This document shows positions 32,747 through 41,073 of a DNA stretch of 64,000 bases, piece after piece (positions within the stretch are counted from its first letter, which is position 1; every line of letters begins with the position of its first letter). Source of the DNA: Sva-07 sp963728355 (GTDB lineage: Bacteria; Actinomycetota; Acidimicrobiia; Acidimicrobiales; Ilumatobacteraceae). The translations under genes were made by a program, and so were the position numbers. The stretch lies in NCBI GenBank assembly GCA_963728355.1, contig CAVSJQ010000004.1, positions 124,001-188,000 on the forward strand, written 5' to 3'. Under the pieces are notes generated by a model. That model saw only the letters and a program-made list of their open reading frames with translations. It had not been told where the DNA came from and did not search any database.

Positions 32747-34017
32747 TACCAACTGGGGGCGAACTTGCTGACCGTGCTGGCCAGCGCATAGGCGCGCTCC
32801 GCGCCACCCGGATGGCCGTCGCGCAGTTCGTTGGTGGCGATGCGCAGCACGGCGCCGGCGATCCGGTCGCTGCGCACGCCGAGCCGAAGCGCAGGCCGCA
32901 GGATCGCAGGGCGGCCGAGGAAGCGGGCCGCCAGGCGACCGACCTGGTGATACCGGCCGAGTTCGTCGGCGAGCATCGTCGGATATCGCTGCAGCGTGGT
33001 GGAGTTTCCGGCGGACAGGGCGTCGTCGAGCACGTCGGCGGCGAAGCGTCCGCTCATCAGCGCGGCATCGACGCCGTCGCCGTTGAACGGGCTCGCCGCA
33101 CCGGCGGCATCACCGACGACGAGGAACGTCGGGCCCATCTTGGGGCCGACCGAACCGGCCAGTGGCACACGCAGACGCGTCGGCGCCTTGAGCTGCTCGT
33201 CGGGATCGAGTTCCCAGCGGTCGGCGATCCGACGGGCGAACGAATCGAGCAGCTTGAGTGCGTTGATGCCGCGCGCGTCGCGATACGTCGACAGCACGCC
33301 GACGCCGACGTTGACGGTGCCGTCGCCGAGTGGGATCACCCACCCGTATCCGGCGACCGGGTTGCCGGCGGCGTCGGGGATGCCCAGATCGGACTCGATC
33401 CACGGCTCCGATGCGCGGGCGCTGCGAAAATAGGTGCGCGTCGCGATGCCGTAGGGCCAGTTGCGCTGGCGCATGGTGCCGAGGTGGCGACCGAAGCTGC
33501 TGTTGGCGCCGTCGGCGACGACCACGAAACGGGCACGGACCACGTCGTGCTGCGCCGCGCCGGGGTCGAGTTCGGGATCGACGATGAGGGTGGCGCCGCG
33601 GACGAAGCCGCGTTCGACGATCGGTGCGGTCGCCTGATGGCCCATCAGCACGATCGCTCCCGACTCGCCGGCGCGTCGGCGCAGGTGTGCATCGAGCACG
33701 TCGCGCCGCAGCGCAGTGGCGTGATCGGGCAGGTCGCGGTGTCGCGGCCAGGGGGAGGTCACTTCGCGATCGCCGTGGACCAGCCGCACGCCGGCGAGAC
33801 GGTGGCCGCCGAGGGCGATCGGGTCGACGTCGAGCAGGGCGAGTTCTCGCAGCGCCCGCGGGGTGAGTGCGTCACCGCACGCCTTGTGCCTCGCGACCGG
33901 GCGTTTCTCGACGACCGTGACGTGGTGGCCCGACCGGGCCAGCCACGTGGCGACCGACGCTCCGGCCGGGCCGCCCCCGACGACGAGGACGTCGGTGTCC
34001 AGGGTGCCTGCCGTCAG
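32746..34017 (-). CDS. Geranylgeranyl reductase family flavoprotein (MenJ-like)
   Basis: About 423 residues. The FAD motif is GGGPAG (14-19), followed by the family signature VARHKACGDALTPRAL and later VVGDAAGAASPFNGDG. Such enzymes saturate isoprenoid chains; MenJ reduces one unit of the menaquinone tail in mycobacteria. Placement next to a quinol oxidase cytochrome and near a prenyl synthase supports a menaquinone role. No in-frame ATG, GTG or TTG occurs near the expected start. The closest are CTG 34017, overlapping the cytochrome stop (CTGA), and CTG 34002; ATG 34158 lies far inside the cytochrome gene. Confidence 0.8.
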   Translation of the reverse strand: MTAGTLDTDVLVVGGGPAGASVATWLARSGHHVTVVEKRPVARHKACGDALTPRALRELALLDVDPIALGGHRLAGVRLVHGDREVTSPWPRHRDLPDHATALRRDVLDAHLRRRAGESGAIVLMGHQATAPIVERGFVRGATLIVDPELDPGAAQHDVVRARFVVVADGANSSFGRHLGTMRQRNWPYGIATRTYFRSARASEPWIESDLGIPDAAGNPVAGYGWVIPLGDGTVNVGVGVLSTYRDARGINALKLLDSFARRIADRWELDPDEQLKAPTRLRVPLAGSVGPKMGPTFLVVGDAAGAASPFNGDGVDAALMSGRFAADVLDDALSAGNSTTLQRYPTMLADELGRYHQVGRLAARFLGRPAILRPALRLGVRSDRIAGAVLRIATNELRDGHPGGAERAYALASTVSKFAPSW

Positions 34018-34877
34018 CCGGCCGATGCGGGCGAGCCGGCGATGGGCTCGGGGCCGATCGGCATGATCTCGGCGCCGCCCATCTCGGGGGCGTCGGGCGA
34101 CGTGAAGTCGTAGGTGCCCGCCTCGAGTTCGGCGAACACGGGGGACTCCTCGGAGCACCAGGTCTCGTACTCGTCGGCGTACTCCTCGCTGGTCGGGTCG
34201 GCACCGCCGAGCGAGTACCGCTCGTGGCAGACCACCGAGACGATCTCGTACTGGGTGAGCTGGCCGCCGAAGGCGGGCATCACGCCGCGATTACCCGTGA
34301 TGTGCGGCCCGCCCGGGCGGTCGGGGTTGCCGTAGATCTCGACGCCGGCGGCGTTGTAGCCCTCGGTGCCGTAGTACACGTAGCGGACCTGGTCCTCGAT
34401 GTGCGGGAACGTGTCGAGGACCGAACCACCGGAGAACGGGTAGCCCACACCGCCGCCACCGGCGGCACCGTGGCAGCTGGCACAGCTGCTGTAGACCTCG
34501 GCGCCGATGCCGAGAGGACCTTCGACGACCTCGGGCGGCTCGGTCACCGCACGCACGTACATGAACCCCCACAGCGGCATCAGGCTCAGCGTGGCCATCG
34601 CCCAGAACGGGATTTTGCGGCGCCGCTTGGCGGCCTGCACGTAGACCGGCTCGGGCTTGGGTGGCGGCGGTGCAGCCGGAGCCGGTGGCGCCGTGCGCGC
34701 CGGGGGCCCGGATGCGGCCGGCGCCGCGGCAGGCGTGGTGGTGGCGGGCGTGGTGGCCGGAGCGGTGGAGGCAGCAGCGGCGTCGCCCGGCGCGTCGGCG
34801 GCAGCGTCGCCGCCCTGTCCGATCGCGGAGCGCCGCTCGCGCGACCGCTTCAGGAGATGTTCGGGGATCTCGGTCAC
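34014..34877 (-). CDS. Membrane-anchored mono-heme cytochrome c with Ala/Pro-rich N-terminus
   Basis: 287 residues. It starts TEIPEHLLKRSRERRSA, then a long Ala/Pro/Thr-rich stretch (21-75), a basic patch, one membrane helix (about 90-110), and a cytochrome c domain with CASCH (132-136) and a likely Met ligand in RGVMPAF. The heme domain faces outside. It should carry electrons between the bc-type complex and an oxidase. The start is GTG at 34877. The N-terminal motif recurs in the cytochrome b C-terminal subunit at 36916, which ties the two proteins together. It is divergent from the respiratory supercluster. Confidence 0.85.
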   Translation of the reverse strand: MTEIPEHLLKRSRERRSAIGQGGDAAADAPGDAAAASTAPATTPATTTPAAAPAASGPPARTAPPAPAAPPPPKPEPVYVQAAKRRRKIPFWAMATLSLMPLWGFMYVRAVTEPPEVVEGPLGIGAEVYSSCASCHGAAGGGGVGYPFSGGSVLDTFPHIEDQVRYVYYGTEGYNAAGVEIYGNPDRPGGPHITGNRGVMPAFGGQLTQYEIVSVVCHERYSLGGADPTSEEYADEYETWCSEESPVFAELEAGTYDFTSPDAPEMGGAEIMPIGPEPIAGSPASAG

Positions 34878-34984
34878 TTCGGAGATGATAGATGGCCGTC
34901 GCCCTGATCCGGGAATCTGCCGTGGGATCGATCGCGATGCACTTACGCACAACCTGGCGCGCCCGCAAGACTTGCGTGCCAGAC

Positions 34985-35013
34985 TTCGCACATCTGGTGC
35001 CGACGACTACAGT
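34985..35013 (+). promoter_or_regulatory. Weak candidate promoter for the respiratory supercluster
   Basis: TTCGCA (34985-34990) and TACAGT (35008-35013) are 17 bases apart in the 239-base divergent gap. They lie about 100 bases before the first gene. An overlapping inverted repeat (CCAGA ... TCTGG) could be an operator. The match to consensus is modest. Confidence 0.25.
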
Positions 35014-35116
35014 TCGTTGGCGAATGTCCCGGCTCGCCGTGGCACACCGGTTCGCCGGTCGTCACGGTCGTTCGGGCACCGCACGCAGCTCCACCACGAC
35101 AGGACCCACCGCACAC

Positions 35117-35593
35117 ATGATCGCAATCGCCCCACTCGAGTGGCCAGGCATGAATCAGGCCTTCCTGGCGGCGCTCGTCGCCACGCTCGTGCTGTCGCTC
35201 GCAATCATCCCCTACGGCAAGCGCCGGCCCGTCGACGCCCCGTTCTCGTGGGGCGAGGCGATGCTCGCCACGACGTACATCTTCGGCGTGCTGTTCCTGG
35301 CGTTCGGCATCCTGCCGCACCAGTGGATCGACCACGCCGACAAGGATCTCGGCTGGTCGAAGGACAAGATCATCTTCGGGCCCGGTGGCATCCTCAAGCC
35401 CGAGTCCGCCGGCGGGTGGAACCCGATCACCCTGCAGTACGAAGCGGTCCGCGACATCGTCGCCGTCCTGATCCACGTCGTGCTGTTCGGTATGTACATC
35501 TACCTGGCGATCTGGTGGCAGAAGCGCGGCGAGGTCAAGCCGAAGGAACTCCCCACCTCCACCTACGGCCGCCCGCTCGTCAAGAAGGCATGA
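35117..35593 (+). CDS. Small membrane protein heading the bc/nuo supercluster, unknown function
   Basis: 158 residues with three predicted membrane segments (about 13-33, 47-66, 112-134) and a hydrophilic loop (67-111) containing HQWIDHADKDLGW. I do not recognise a named family. It is the first gene of the cluster and lies three bases before a ferredoxin gene, then cytochrome b. A role as an accessory subunit or electron-entry anchor of the menaquinol:cytochrome c reductase is inferred from position. ATG 35117 is chosen; ATG 35150 would shorten it by 11 residues. Confidence 0.65.
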   Translation: MIAIAPLEWPGMNQAFLAALVATLVLSLAIIPYGKRRPVDAPFSWGEAMLATTYIFGVLFLAFGILPHQWIDHADKDLGWSKDKIIFGPGGILKPESAGGWNPITLQYEAVRDIVAVLIHVVLFGMYIYLAIWWQKRGEVKPKELPTSTYGRPLVKKA

Positions 35594-35596
35594 TCC

Positions 35597-36010
35597 ATGG
35601 CCCGTACTGACGCGAATCCCCCGATGATGCCGTACACCGACGAGTACACGTTGGTGGAGGTCGACGCGGACTACCTGTCGAAGGCCGTCAAGCCGAAGCA
35701 GTTCATCCACATCGACCAGAGCGAATGCATCGCGTGTGAGGGCTGCGTCGACATCTGCCCGTGGAAGTGCATCCACATGGTGTCGACGTCGGCCGTCACC
35801 GAGGCCGACGGCACCGAGCAGCCCGGTACCGACCCGTCCGATGCCTTCATGTTCACGATCGACGACGACATCTGCACGCGGTGTGCGTTGTGCGTCGACC
35901 GATGCCCCACCGGCGTCATCATTCTCGGCAAGGCGGGCACCGCCACGGCCGCAGGCAACTCCCACGTCCGCACCAACAACCATGGCTACGGCTACGGCAT
36001 GAGGCTCTGA
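35597..36010 (+). CDS. 2[4Fe-4S] ferredoxin-type protein
   Basis: 137 residues with two four-Cys clusters: Cys44/47/50/54 in CIACEGCVDICPWKC and Cys93/96/99/103 in CTRCALCVDRCP. The first cluster has an additional Cys58. The order and spacing are those of bacterial ferredoxins and NuoI-type subunits. Between the two sites lies an insert of about 35 residues. No signal peptide, so it is cytoplasmic. Its place between two membrane-protein genes of the bc cluster is unusual, because the canonical complex has no ferredoxin subunit; it may feed electrons into the quinone pool or into complex I. Confidence 0.85.
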   Translation: MARTDANPPMMPYTDEYTLVEVDADYLSKAVKPKQFIHIDQSECIACEGCVDICPWKCIHMVSTSAVTEADGTEQPGTDPSDAFMFTIDDDICTRCALCVDRCPTGVIILGKAGTATAAGNSHVRTNNHGYGYGMRL

Positions 36011-36096
36011 ACATGACCCGATCTCCTGTACGAGCGAGCGCAGCGCCAGCGAGCGAGCGCCACAACGCGGCCTGCGTGGCCGGGGAACGCTGAGAA

Positions 36097-36882
36097 ATGG
36101 CGACAAACATCGACGACAAACCGCGCCCCACGGTGAAGGACCGCGTCAACTCCACGGTCGACTCCGTGCAGGGCAGCCAGGCGTGGAGTTCGATCTTCCG
36201 GCCCGGCTCGATCTTCCGCAAGGGCTACACCGACAGCCCGCGCAACCGCAGCTACGTGATCATGAACTCGGTGCTGTACCACCTGCACCCGGTGAAGGTG
36301 AAGCGTCACGCGGTCAAGGTGAGCTACACGCTGTGTCTCGGCGGGTTGAGCTTCTTCCTGTTCATCCTGCTCACCGTCACCGGCATCTTCCTGATGTTCT
36401 TCTACCGGCCGGAGGCAACGGCAGCGTGGAACGACATCCAGAACCTGCAGACCTCGGTGACGTTCGGCTTGTTGGTGCGCAACATGCACCGATGGGGCGC
36501 GCACCTGATGGTGCTCACCGTGTTCCTGCACATGGCCCGCGTCTTCTACCACGGCGCGTACAAGCCGCCGCGCGAGTTCAACTGGGTGATCGGCGTGATC
36601 CTGCTCACGCTCACCCTGCTGCTGTCGTTCACCGGCTACCTGTTGCCGTGGGACCAGCTGGCGCTGTGGGCGGTCACCGTGGGCACCAACATGATGGGCT
36701 ACACGCCGGTGTTCGGCGAGGAGGTCCGTTTCGTCCTGTTGGGCGGTGCCGAGATCGGAGCGGAGACGCTCCTGCGATGGTACGTGTTGCACGTGTTGTT
36801 CCTGCCGTTCGTGATCGTGATCTTCATGGCGATCCACTTCTGGCGTGTCCGCAAGGACGGCGGAATTTCCGGTCCGTTGTGA
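36097..36882 (+). CDS. qcrB: Cytochrome b, N-terminal (b6-type) subunit
   Basis: 261 residues with four membrane helices. Heme b ligands are His131 and His145 in helix B, and His232 and His247 in helix D. The i+15 spacing in helix D is the b6f/Firmicutes form. CLGG at 80-83 matches the position of Cys35 in chloroplast cytochrome b6, which binds heme c(n) covalently. The C-terminus GGISGPL also matches cytochrome b6. It oxidises menaquinol with the Rieske protein. An 86-base gap precedes it, with an imperfect GCGAGCG-rich repeat. Confidence 0.93.
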   Translation: MATNIDDKPRPTVKDRVNSTVDSVQGSQAWSSIFRPGSIFRKGYTDSPRNRSYVIMNSVLYHLHPVKVKRHAVKVSYTLCLGGLSFFLFILLTVTGIFLMFFYRPEATAAWNDIQNLQTSVTFGLLVRNMHRWGAHLMVLTVFLHMARVFYHGAYKPPREFNWVIGVILLTLTLLLSFTGYLLPWDQLALWAVTVGTNMMGYTPVFGEEVRFVLLGGAEIGAETLLRWYVLHVLFLPFVIVIFMAIHFWRVRKDGGISGPL

Positions 36883-36915
36883 TTCGCCCTGTTGACTGGA
36901 GCATGAGGTAGCCCC

Positions 36916-37710
36916 ATGACCGAGATCCCAGAGCATCTCCTCAAACGAGCGCAGGCAGCGCGCGAGAAGTCGGCCGAGGCCGCACCGGCCGCGTCCGAGC
37001 CCGCCGCCGAGGCGGCATCCGAGGCCCCACCCGCCGATTCGCGTATTCCCGAAGCCCTGCTGCAGCGCAGCAAGGCCGCCAAGGCCGCCAAGGCCGGTGG
37101 CGCCACCGACGAGGCACCCGCCGGCGGTGGCGCCGTCGCGGTGGCCGACAAGGTCGGTGCCGTCGTCGCCGCTCCCGCCGCCGCCGGCGGGGTGCCGGTC
37201 GGCGCCGGACCGGGTGGTCATACGCAGCGGCTGCTGACCGTCGTCAAGTCCGGGTCGATCCAAGACGTCAAGGCCACGCCGGTCGACAAGGTGCACACCT
37301 GGCCGCACCTGCTCGCCGCGGAGTTCGTGTCGGCGCTGGCGATGACGGCGTTCGTGTTCATCTTCTCGGTGTTCGTCCATGCGCCGCTGCTGCAGCTCGC
37401 CAACACCAACCAGACCCCCAACCCCTCCAAGGCGCCCTGGTACTTCCTCGGTCTGCAGGAGTTGCTGACCTACTTCCACCCCATGGTCGCAGGTGTGACG
37501 CTGCCCGGCGTGGGCCTGATCGCCCTCGTGTTGGCGCCCTATCTCGACCGGAACCCGTCGAACAAGCCCGAGGATCGCAAGTTCATGACCGGTCTGATGA
37601 CCGTGCACCTCATGTTCTGGGCGGTGCTCGTGCTGATCGGCTCGTTCTTCCGAGGCCCTGGTTTCAACTTCGTCCTACCGTGGGTCGAAGGCCTGTTCTT
37701 CGAGTTGTGA
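36916..37710 (+). CDS. Cytochrome b, C-terminal (subunit IV-type) subunit
   Basis: 264 residues. An N-terminal cytoplasmic extension (1-100) is Ala-rich and holds two copies of the motif IPEHLLKR/IPEALLQR (residues 4-11 and 44-51). Three membrane helices follow (about 137-160, 200-215, 225-250). The quinol-oxidation motif is NPSKAPWYFLGLQEL, so the PEWY Glu is replaced. It pairs with the b6-type subunit to complete cytochrome b, as subunit IV does in b6f. ATG 36916 follows a GAGG site. Confidence 0.9.
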   Translation: MTEIPEHLLKRAQAAREKSAEAAPAASEPAAEAASEAPPADSRIPEALLQRSKAAKAAKAGGATDEAPAGGGAVAVADKVGAVVAAPAAAGGVPVGAGPGGHTQRLLTVVKSGSIQDVKATPVDKVHTWPHLLAAEFVSALAMTAFVFIFSVFVHAPLLQLANTNQTPNPSKAPWYFLGLQELLTYFHPMVAGVTLPGVGLIALVLAPYLDRNPSNKPEDRKFMTGLMTVHLMFWAVLVLIGSFFRGPGFNFVLPWVEGLFFEL

Positions 37711-37735
37711 GATTGCGAAAGGAGACCCCCCAGTC

Positions 37736-38605
37736 ATGAGTACTGCAGCAATCATCGCCATAGCGATCGGAGTCGTCGTCGTCCTCGGCGCGATTTCGTT
37801 CTTCACCCTCGCCCGTCGCAGCGACGTCCGCGGCGCGGGTGCACTGTCGGGCGAGACCGTCCAGAAGGACAAGTCCGCGCGCCGGTCCGCCGAGCCCGTC
37901 TCGACGCAGACCACCGCCTCGGAGGTCGAGGCCGCCGGTGTCGCCGCTCGCAGCAGCAGCCGCGAGGTCGCGGTGCGGTCGGAGGCCGAGGTCGTCGCAT
38001 GGACTCCGCCGGACCCCGAGATCATCGGTGTCAGCCGCCGCCAGTTCTTCAACCGCGCCACGGTGTCGCTGATGAGCGTCAGCCTCGCCGGGTTCGCCGC
38101 GGCGGCCTTCGTGGCCTTCCTGTGGCCCAGCGGTACCGGTGGCTTCGGTGGTTCGATCACCGTGGGCAAGATCGGCAACATCAAGGACGGCATCAACCAG
38201 GGCGGCGGGTTCTTCTACGCCGCCGAGGCCCGTTCGTGGATCACCGCGTACCCGGCCGAGGCGCTTCCGCTCGCCGAGACCGTCTACCCCGAGACGCTCC
38301 TCGTGACCATGCGCGAGGGTCTCACCATCCTCAGCCAGAAGTGCCCGCACCTCGGCTGCCGTGTGCCCGAGTGCGCCACCAGCCAGTGGTTCGAGTGCCA
38401 GTGCCACGGCTCGCAGTACAACCGTGTCGGTGAGAAGAAGGCCGGCCCGGCGCCGCGTGGCATGGACCGTCACCCGGCCACCATCGCCGCCAACGGCGAC
38501 GTCACGATCGACACCGGCACGACGATCCCCGGCCCGGCGATCGGCACCAACACCACCGGCCAGGAGGCCGAGGGTCCGCACTGCACCAGCGGCGGGGAGC
38601 ACTGA
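37736..38605 (+). CDS. qcrA: Rieske iron-sulfur protein
   Basis: 289 residues with a membrane segment at 4-24, a long charged linker, SRRQFFN (100-106) as a twin-arginine-like signal, and a second membrane segment (about 110-130). The [2Fe-2S] site is CPHLGC (203-208) and CQCHGS (221-226), with the disulfide Cys pair present. It takes electrons from menaquinol at the outer face and passes them to the cytochrome c subunit. Typical actinobacterial QcrA has three helices; only two are seen. AAAGGAG precedes ATG 37736; the stop overlaps the next start. Confidence 0.93.
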   Translation: MSTAAIIAIAIGVVVVLGAISFFTLARRSDVRGAGALSGETVQKDKSARRSAEPVSTQTTASEVEAAGVAARSSSREVAVRSEAEVVAWTPPDPEIIGVSRRQFFNRATVSLMSVSLAGFAAAAFVAFLWPSGTGGFGGSITVGKIGNIKDGINQGGGFFYAAEARSWITAYPAEALPLAETVYPETLLVTMREGLTILSQKCPHLGCRVPECATSQWFECQCHGSQYNRVGEKKAGPAPRGMDRHPATIAANGDVTIDTGTTIPGPAIGTNTTGQEAEGPHCTSGGEH

Positions 38606-39672
38606 TGGCACCACTGTTCGCTTTGACCACCACGACGATCGGGGTCATCGGGCTGGTCATCATCATCGGCGGCTGGGTCCTGTACGGGATCTCGAACGTC
38701 ATCTCCGGGCGCCGGGAGGTCGGCGCCGAGATCGAGCTCGCCGCCAACCGCAAGGAGTACTACGACGACGAGACGCTGGAGGGGCCGCGCCTCGAGCGTG
38801 TCCAACTCCTCGGCGTCATCATGCTCGGCATCATCGTCGTGGCGTTGCCGCTGTACTGGGTGTTCGAGCCCAGCCGGCAGGCCGGTGCGCAGGAGGGCTG
38901 GGACAACCGCTTCGCGAGCTGGGGCTCGCAGTTGTTCGCGCCCACCGCCGAGGGTGGATTCAACTGTGCCGGCTGCCACGGTGGCATGGCCGGCGTCGGC
39001 GGCGAGGCACCGTTCACGGTCACCGACCCGGTGACCCAGGAGGTGCAGGCGGTCAACTGGAAGGCGCCGGCGGTCAACACGGTGTTCTACCGGTTCGACG
39101 AGAGCGAGGTGCGCTTCATCCTCAACTACGGTCGTCCCTTCTCGCCGATGTCGCCGTGGGGCCTCGTCGGCGGCGGCCCGATGAACACCCAGCAGATCGA
39201 CAACCTGATCGCCTACATGAAGAGCATCCAGATCCCGCGCGAGAACTGCGCCGAGGGCGAGGATCCGCTCGTGTGCGATTCGGGCAGCCTGCCCGCCAGT
39301 CTGCAGGCCGACATCCAGGCTGCAGCCGAGCGCGCGGTGGAGGCAGGCGAGGCCGAGAGCATCGGTCAGGCCCTGTTCAACCTCGATCTCGCCAGCGGCG
39401 CCTACAGCTGCGCCCGGTGCCACACCCTGGGCTGGAGCTACGGCCAGCCCGGCGTGTCCGGCCAGGGCGCATTCGGCTGGAACCTCACCGGCGGCTCGGT
39501 CAACGCCCACTTCCGTGACGACGAGCAGTTGGTGTCGTTCCTGAAGAGTGGTTCGGAGTACGGCAAGCTCTATGGTCTCAACGGCCAGGGAAGCGGCCGG
39601 ATGCCCGGTTTCGGAACGATGCTCACCGACGAGCAGATCCGTGACATCGTCGAATACGTACGGAGCTTGTGA
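38605..39672 (+). CDS. qcrC: Di-heme cytochrome c subunit of the bc-type complex
   Basis: 355 residues. Two membrane helices (about 11-30 and 66-87) precede an outer domain with two heme-c sites, CAGCH (121-125) and CARCH (269-273), and Met ligands probably in SPMSPWG and GRMPGFG. The order and double heme resemble actinobacterial QcrC, though there the anchor is C-terminal. It receives electrons from the Rieske protein and passes them to the oxidase. The ATG overlaps the Rieske stop codon. Confidence 0.9.
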   Translation: MAPLFALTTTTIGVIGLVIIIGGWVLYGISNVISGRREVGAEIELAANRKEYYDDETLEGPRLERVQLLGVIMLGIIVVALPLYWVFEPSRQAGAQEGWDNRFASWGSQLFAPTAEGGFNCAGCHGGMAGVGGEAPFTVTDPVTQEVQAVNWKAPAVNTVFYRFDESEVRFILNYGRPFSPMSPWGLVGGGPMNTQQIDNLIAYMKSIQIPRENCAEGEDPLVCDSGSLPASLQADIQAAAERAVEAGEAESIGQALFNLDLASGAYSCARCHTLGWSYGQPGVSGQGAFGWNLTGGSVNAHFRDDEQLVSFLKSGSEYGKLYGLNGQGSGRMPGFGTMLTDEQIRDIVEYVRSL

Positions 39673-39674
39673 CC

Positions 39675-40547
39675 ATGACCTTGTTGGCAATCGCGTGGGA
39701 GCCTGAGCTCCGGGGTCTCCTCACCGTCATCATCGGCGTGGTCATCCTCTGCGGCAGCGTCTACGGCATCATGGCCACCAACATGGGAACGCGGCTGGCG
39801 TTCCTCGTGGCGCTCGCCGGCCTGTTCGGTTGGCTGATGCTGATGGGCATGGTGTGGATGGTCTACGGGATCGGCCTTCGCGGTCCCGACCCCACCTGGC
39901 AGGCGGTTCCCGGCGCCGGCGTGCTGCAGGACGTCGACGCCCTGGGTGCATCGGGGGTCCTCGATCCCAACGCCGATGTCCCCGAGGGTGCCACGCCGAC
40001 GGAATCGGCCGAGATCGTCCGCGACACCTTCCTCGATCAGGGGTGGGTGCTGCTCGACAAGGCCTCACCGGCGTTCGGCCAGGCCCAGGCATCGGCGACG
40101 GAACTCCTCGTGGAGGAGGGTGCCTTCGCCGCGGGCCAGTTCGAGATCGTCGAGGTGTTCGACACCGGCGGCGAGCGGTATCCGAAGATCAACGACACGC
40201 TCGACTTCCTGGCGTTCTTCCACACGCCGCACTACGTCGTCGCCGAAGCTGCGCCCTTCGTGCCGGTGCGCACCGAGCCCGGCCGGGCACCCGCTCGGCC
40301 CGAGATCGACCAGAATCGCCAGCGCGAATACGTCTACATGGTCCGCGACCTCGGCGCCCGCCGCCAGCCCGCAGCGGTCCTGATGATCGGCGCCGGAGCG
40401 GTCTTCCTGGCGCTGTGCTACCTGCTGCACCGCCGTGACCGCGTGTTGAAGTCGAACCTCGAGCAACCGTTGCCGCCCGCCAAGATCGATGCACCAGCCG
40501 ACGCCACCAGCGACGCCGAGCAGGAGAAGGTCGGAGCCGGCGTCTGA
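39675..40547 (+). CDS. Membrane protein between cytochrome c and nuoA, unknown function
   Basis: 290 residues with two membrane segments (about 15-35 and 40-65), an outer domain (about 70-225) and a third helix near residue 235-252, then an acidic cytoplasmic tail. I do not recognise a named family. ATG 39675 or GTG 39669 can start it; both overlap or abut the cytochrome c gene. Only 12 bases separate it from nuoA, so it bridges the two complexes in the transcript and may be an accessory subunit of either. Confidence 0.65.
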   Translation: MTLLAIAWEPELRGLLTVIIGVVILCGSVYGIMATNMGTRLAFLVALAGLFGWLMLMGMVWMVYGIGLRGPDPTWQAVPGAGVLQDVDALGASGVLDPNADVPEGATPTESAEIVRDTFLDQGWVLLDKASPAFGQAQASATELLVEEGAFAAGQFEIVEVFDTGGERYPKINDTLDFLAFFHTPHYVVAEAAPFVPVRTEPGRAPARPEIDQNRQREYVYMVRDLGARRQPAAVLMIGAGAVFLALCYLLHRRDRVLKSNLEQPLPPAKIDAPADATSDAEQEKVGAGV

Positions 40548-40559
40548 GATGAGGCAGTA

Positions 40560-41039
40560 GTGGGGCAGTACCTCCCCGTCGTCGTCTTGTTGCTCCTCGC
40601 CGTCATCTTCGGCGTGCTCAGCTTCGCTGCCTCGCGGTTGCTGGCACCGAGGCGCCCATCGGTCGCGAAAGAGGCGCCCTACGAGTGTGGGATCGTGCCG
40701 AGCCGGGAACCCCCGGAACGGTTCCCGGTCAGCTTCTACATCGTGGCGATGCTCTTCATCATGTTCGACATCGAAATCATCTTCGTCTACCCGTACGCCG
40801 TGTCGCATTCGACGCTCGGCGCTTACGGGTTCTGGGCGATCTTCGCCTTCTCGGTCGTGTTCTTCGCCACCTTCGTCTACGAAGTCGCCCGGGGCGGGCT
40901 CGATTGGGGCCCCATCCATCGCTATCGCGACCTTGCTGCCAATGCCGCGATGGTGTCACCCGAACGCACGGCAACCACCACGGTTCGTCGTGTCGGCACC
41001 GACGGACGTGTGCCGGCCGGCGACGGTGCGGCTGCCTGA
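40560..41039 (+). CDS. nuoA: NADH-quinone oxidoreductase subunit A
   Basis: 159 residues with three membrane helices. The conserved loop APYECGIVPSRE and the following FIMFDIEIIFVYPYA segment are diagnostic of NuoA. It sits at the junction of the membrane arm and peripheral arm near the quinone site. The C-terminal tail (about 120-159) is longer than usual. The start is GTG at 40560. Confidence 0.95.
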   Translation: MGQYLPVVVLLLLAVIFGVLSFAASRLLAPRRPSVAKEAPYECGIVPSREPPERFPVSFYIVAMLFIMFDIEIIFVYPYAVSHSTLGAYGFWAIFAFSVVFFATFVYEVARGGLDWGPIHRYRDLAANAAMVSPERTATTTVRRVGTDGRVPAGDGAAA

Positions 41040-41073
41040 CGGCGCACGAGCGAAACGCAAAGGAGTCAGCACC

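Noticed and set aside
34018..34158. ATG at 34158 as the start of the geranylgeranyl-reductase-like gene
   Set aside because: It would add about 47 Arg-rich residues read out of frame through the cytochrome gene and before the FAD motif, which normally lies at the extreme N-terminus.
36011..36096. Small gene between the ferredoxin and cytochrome b genes
   Set aside because: The 86 bases hold an imperfect GCGAGCG-rich repeat and no convincing start, frame or ribosome-binding site.
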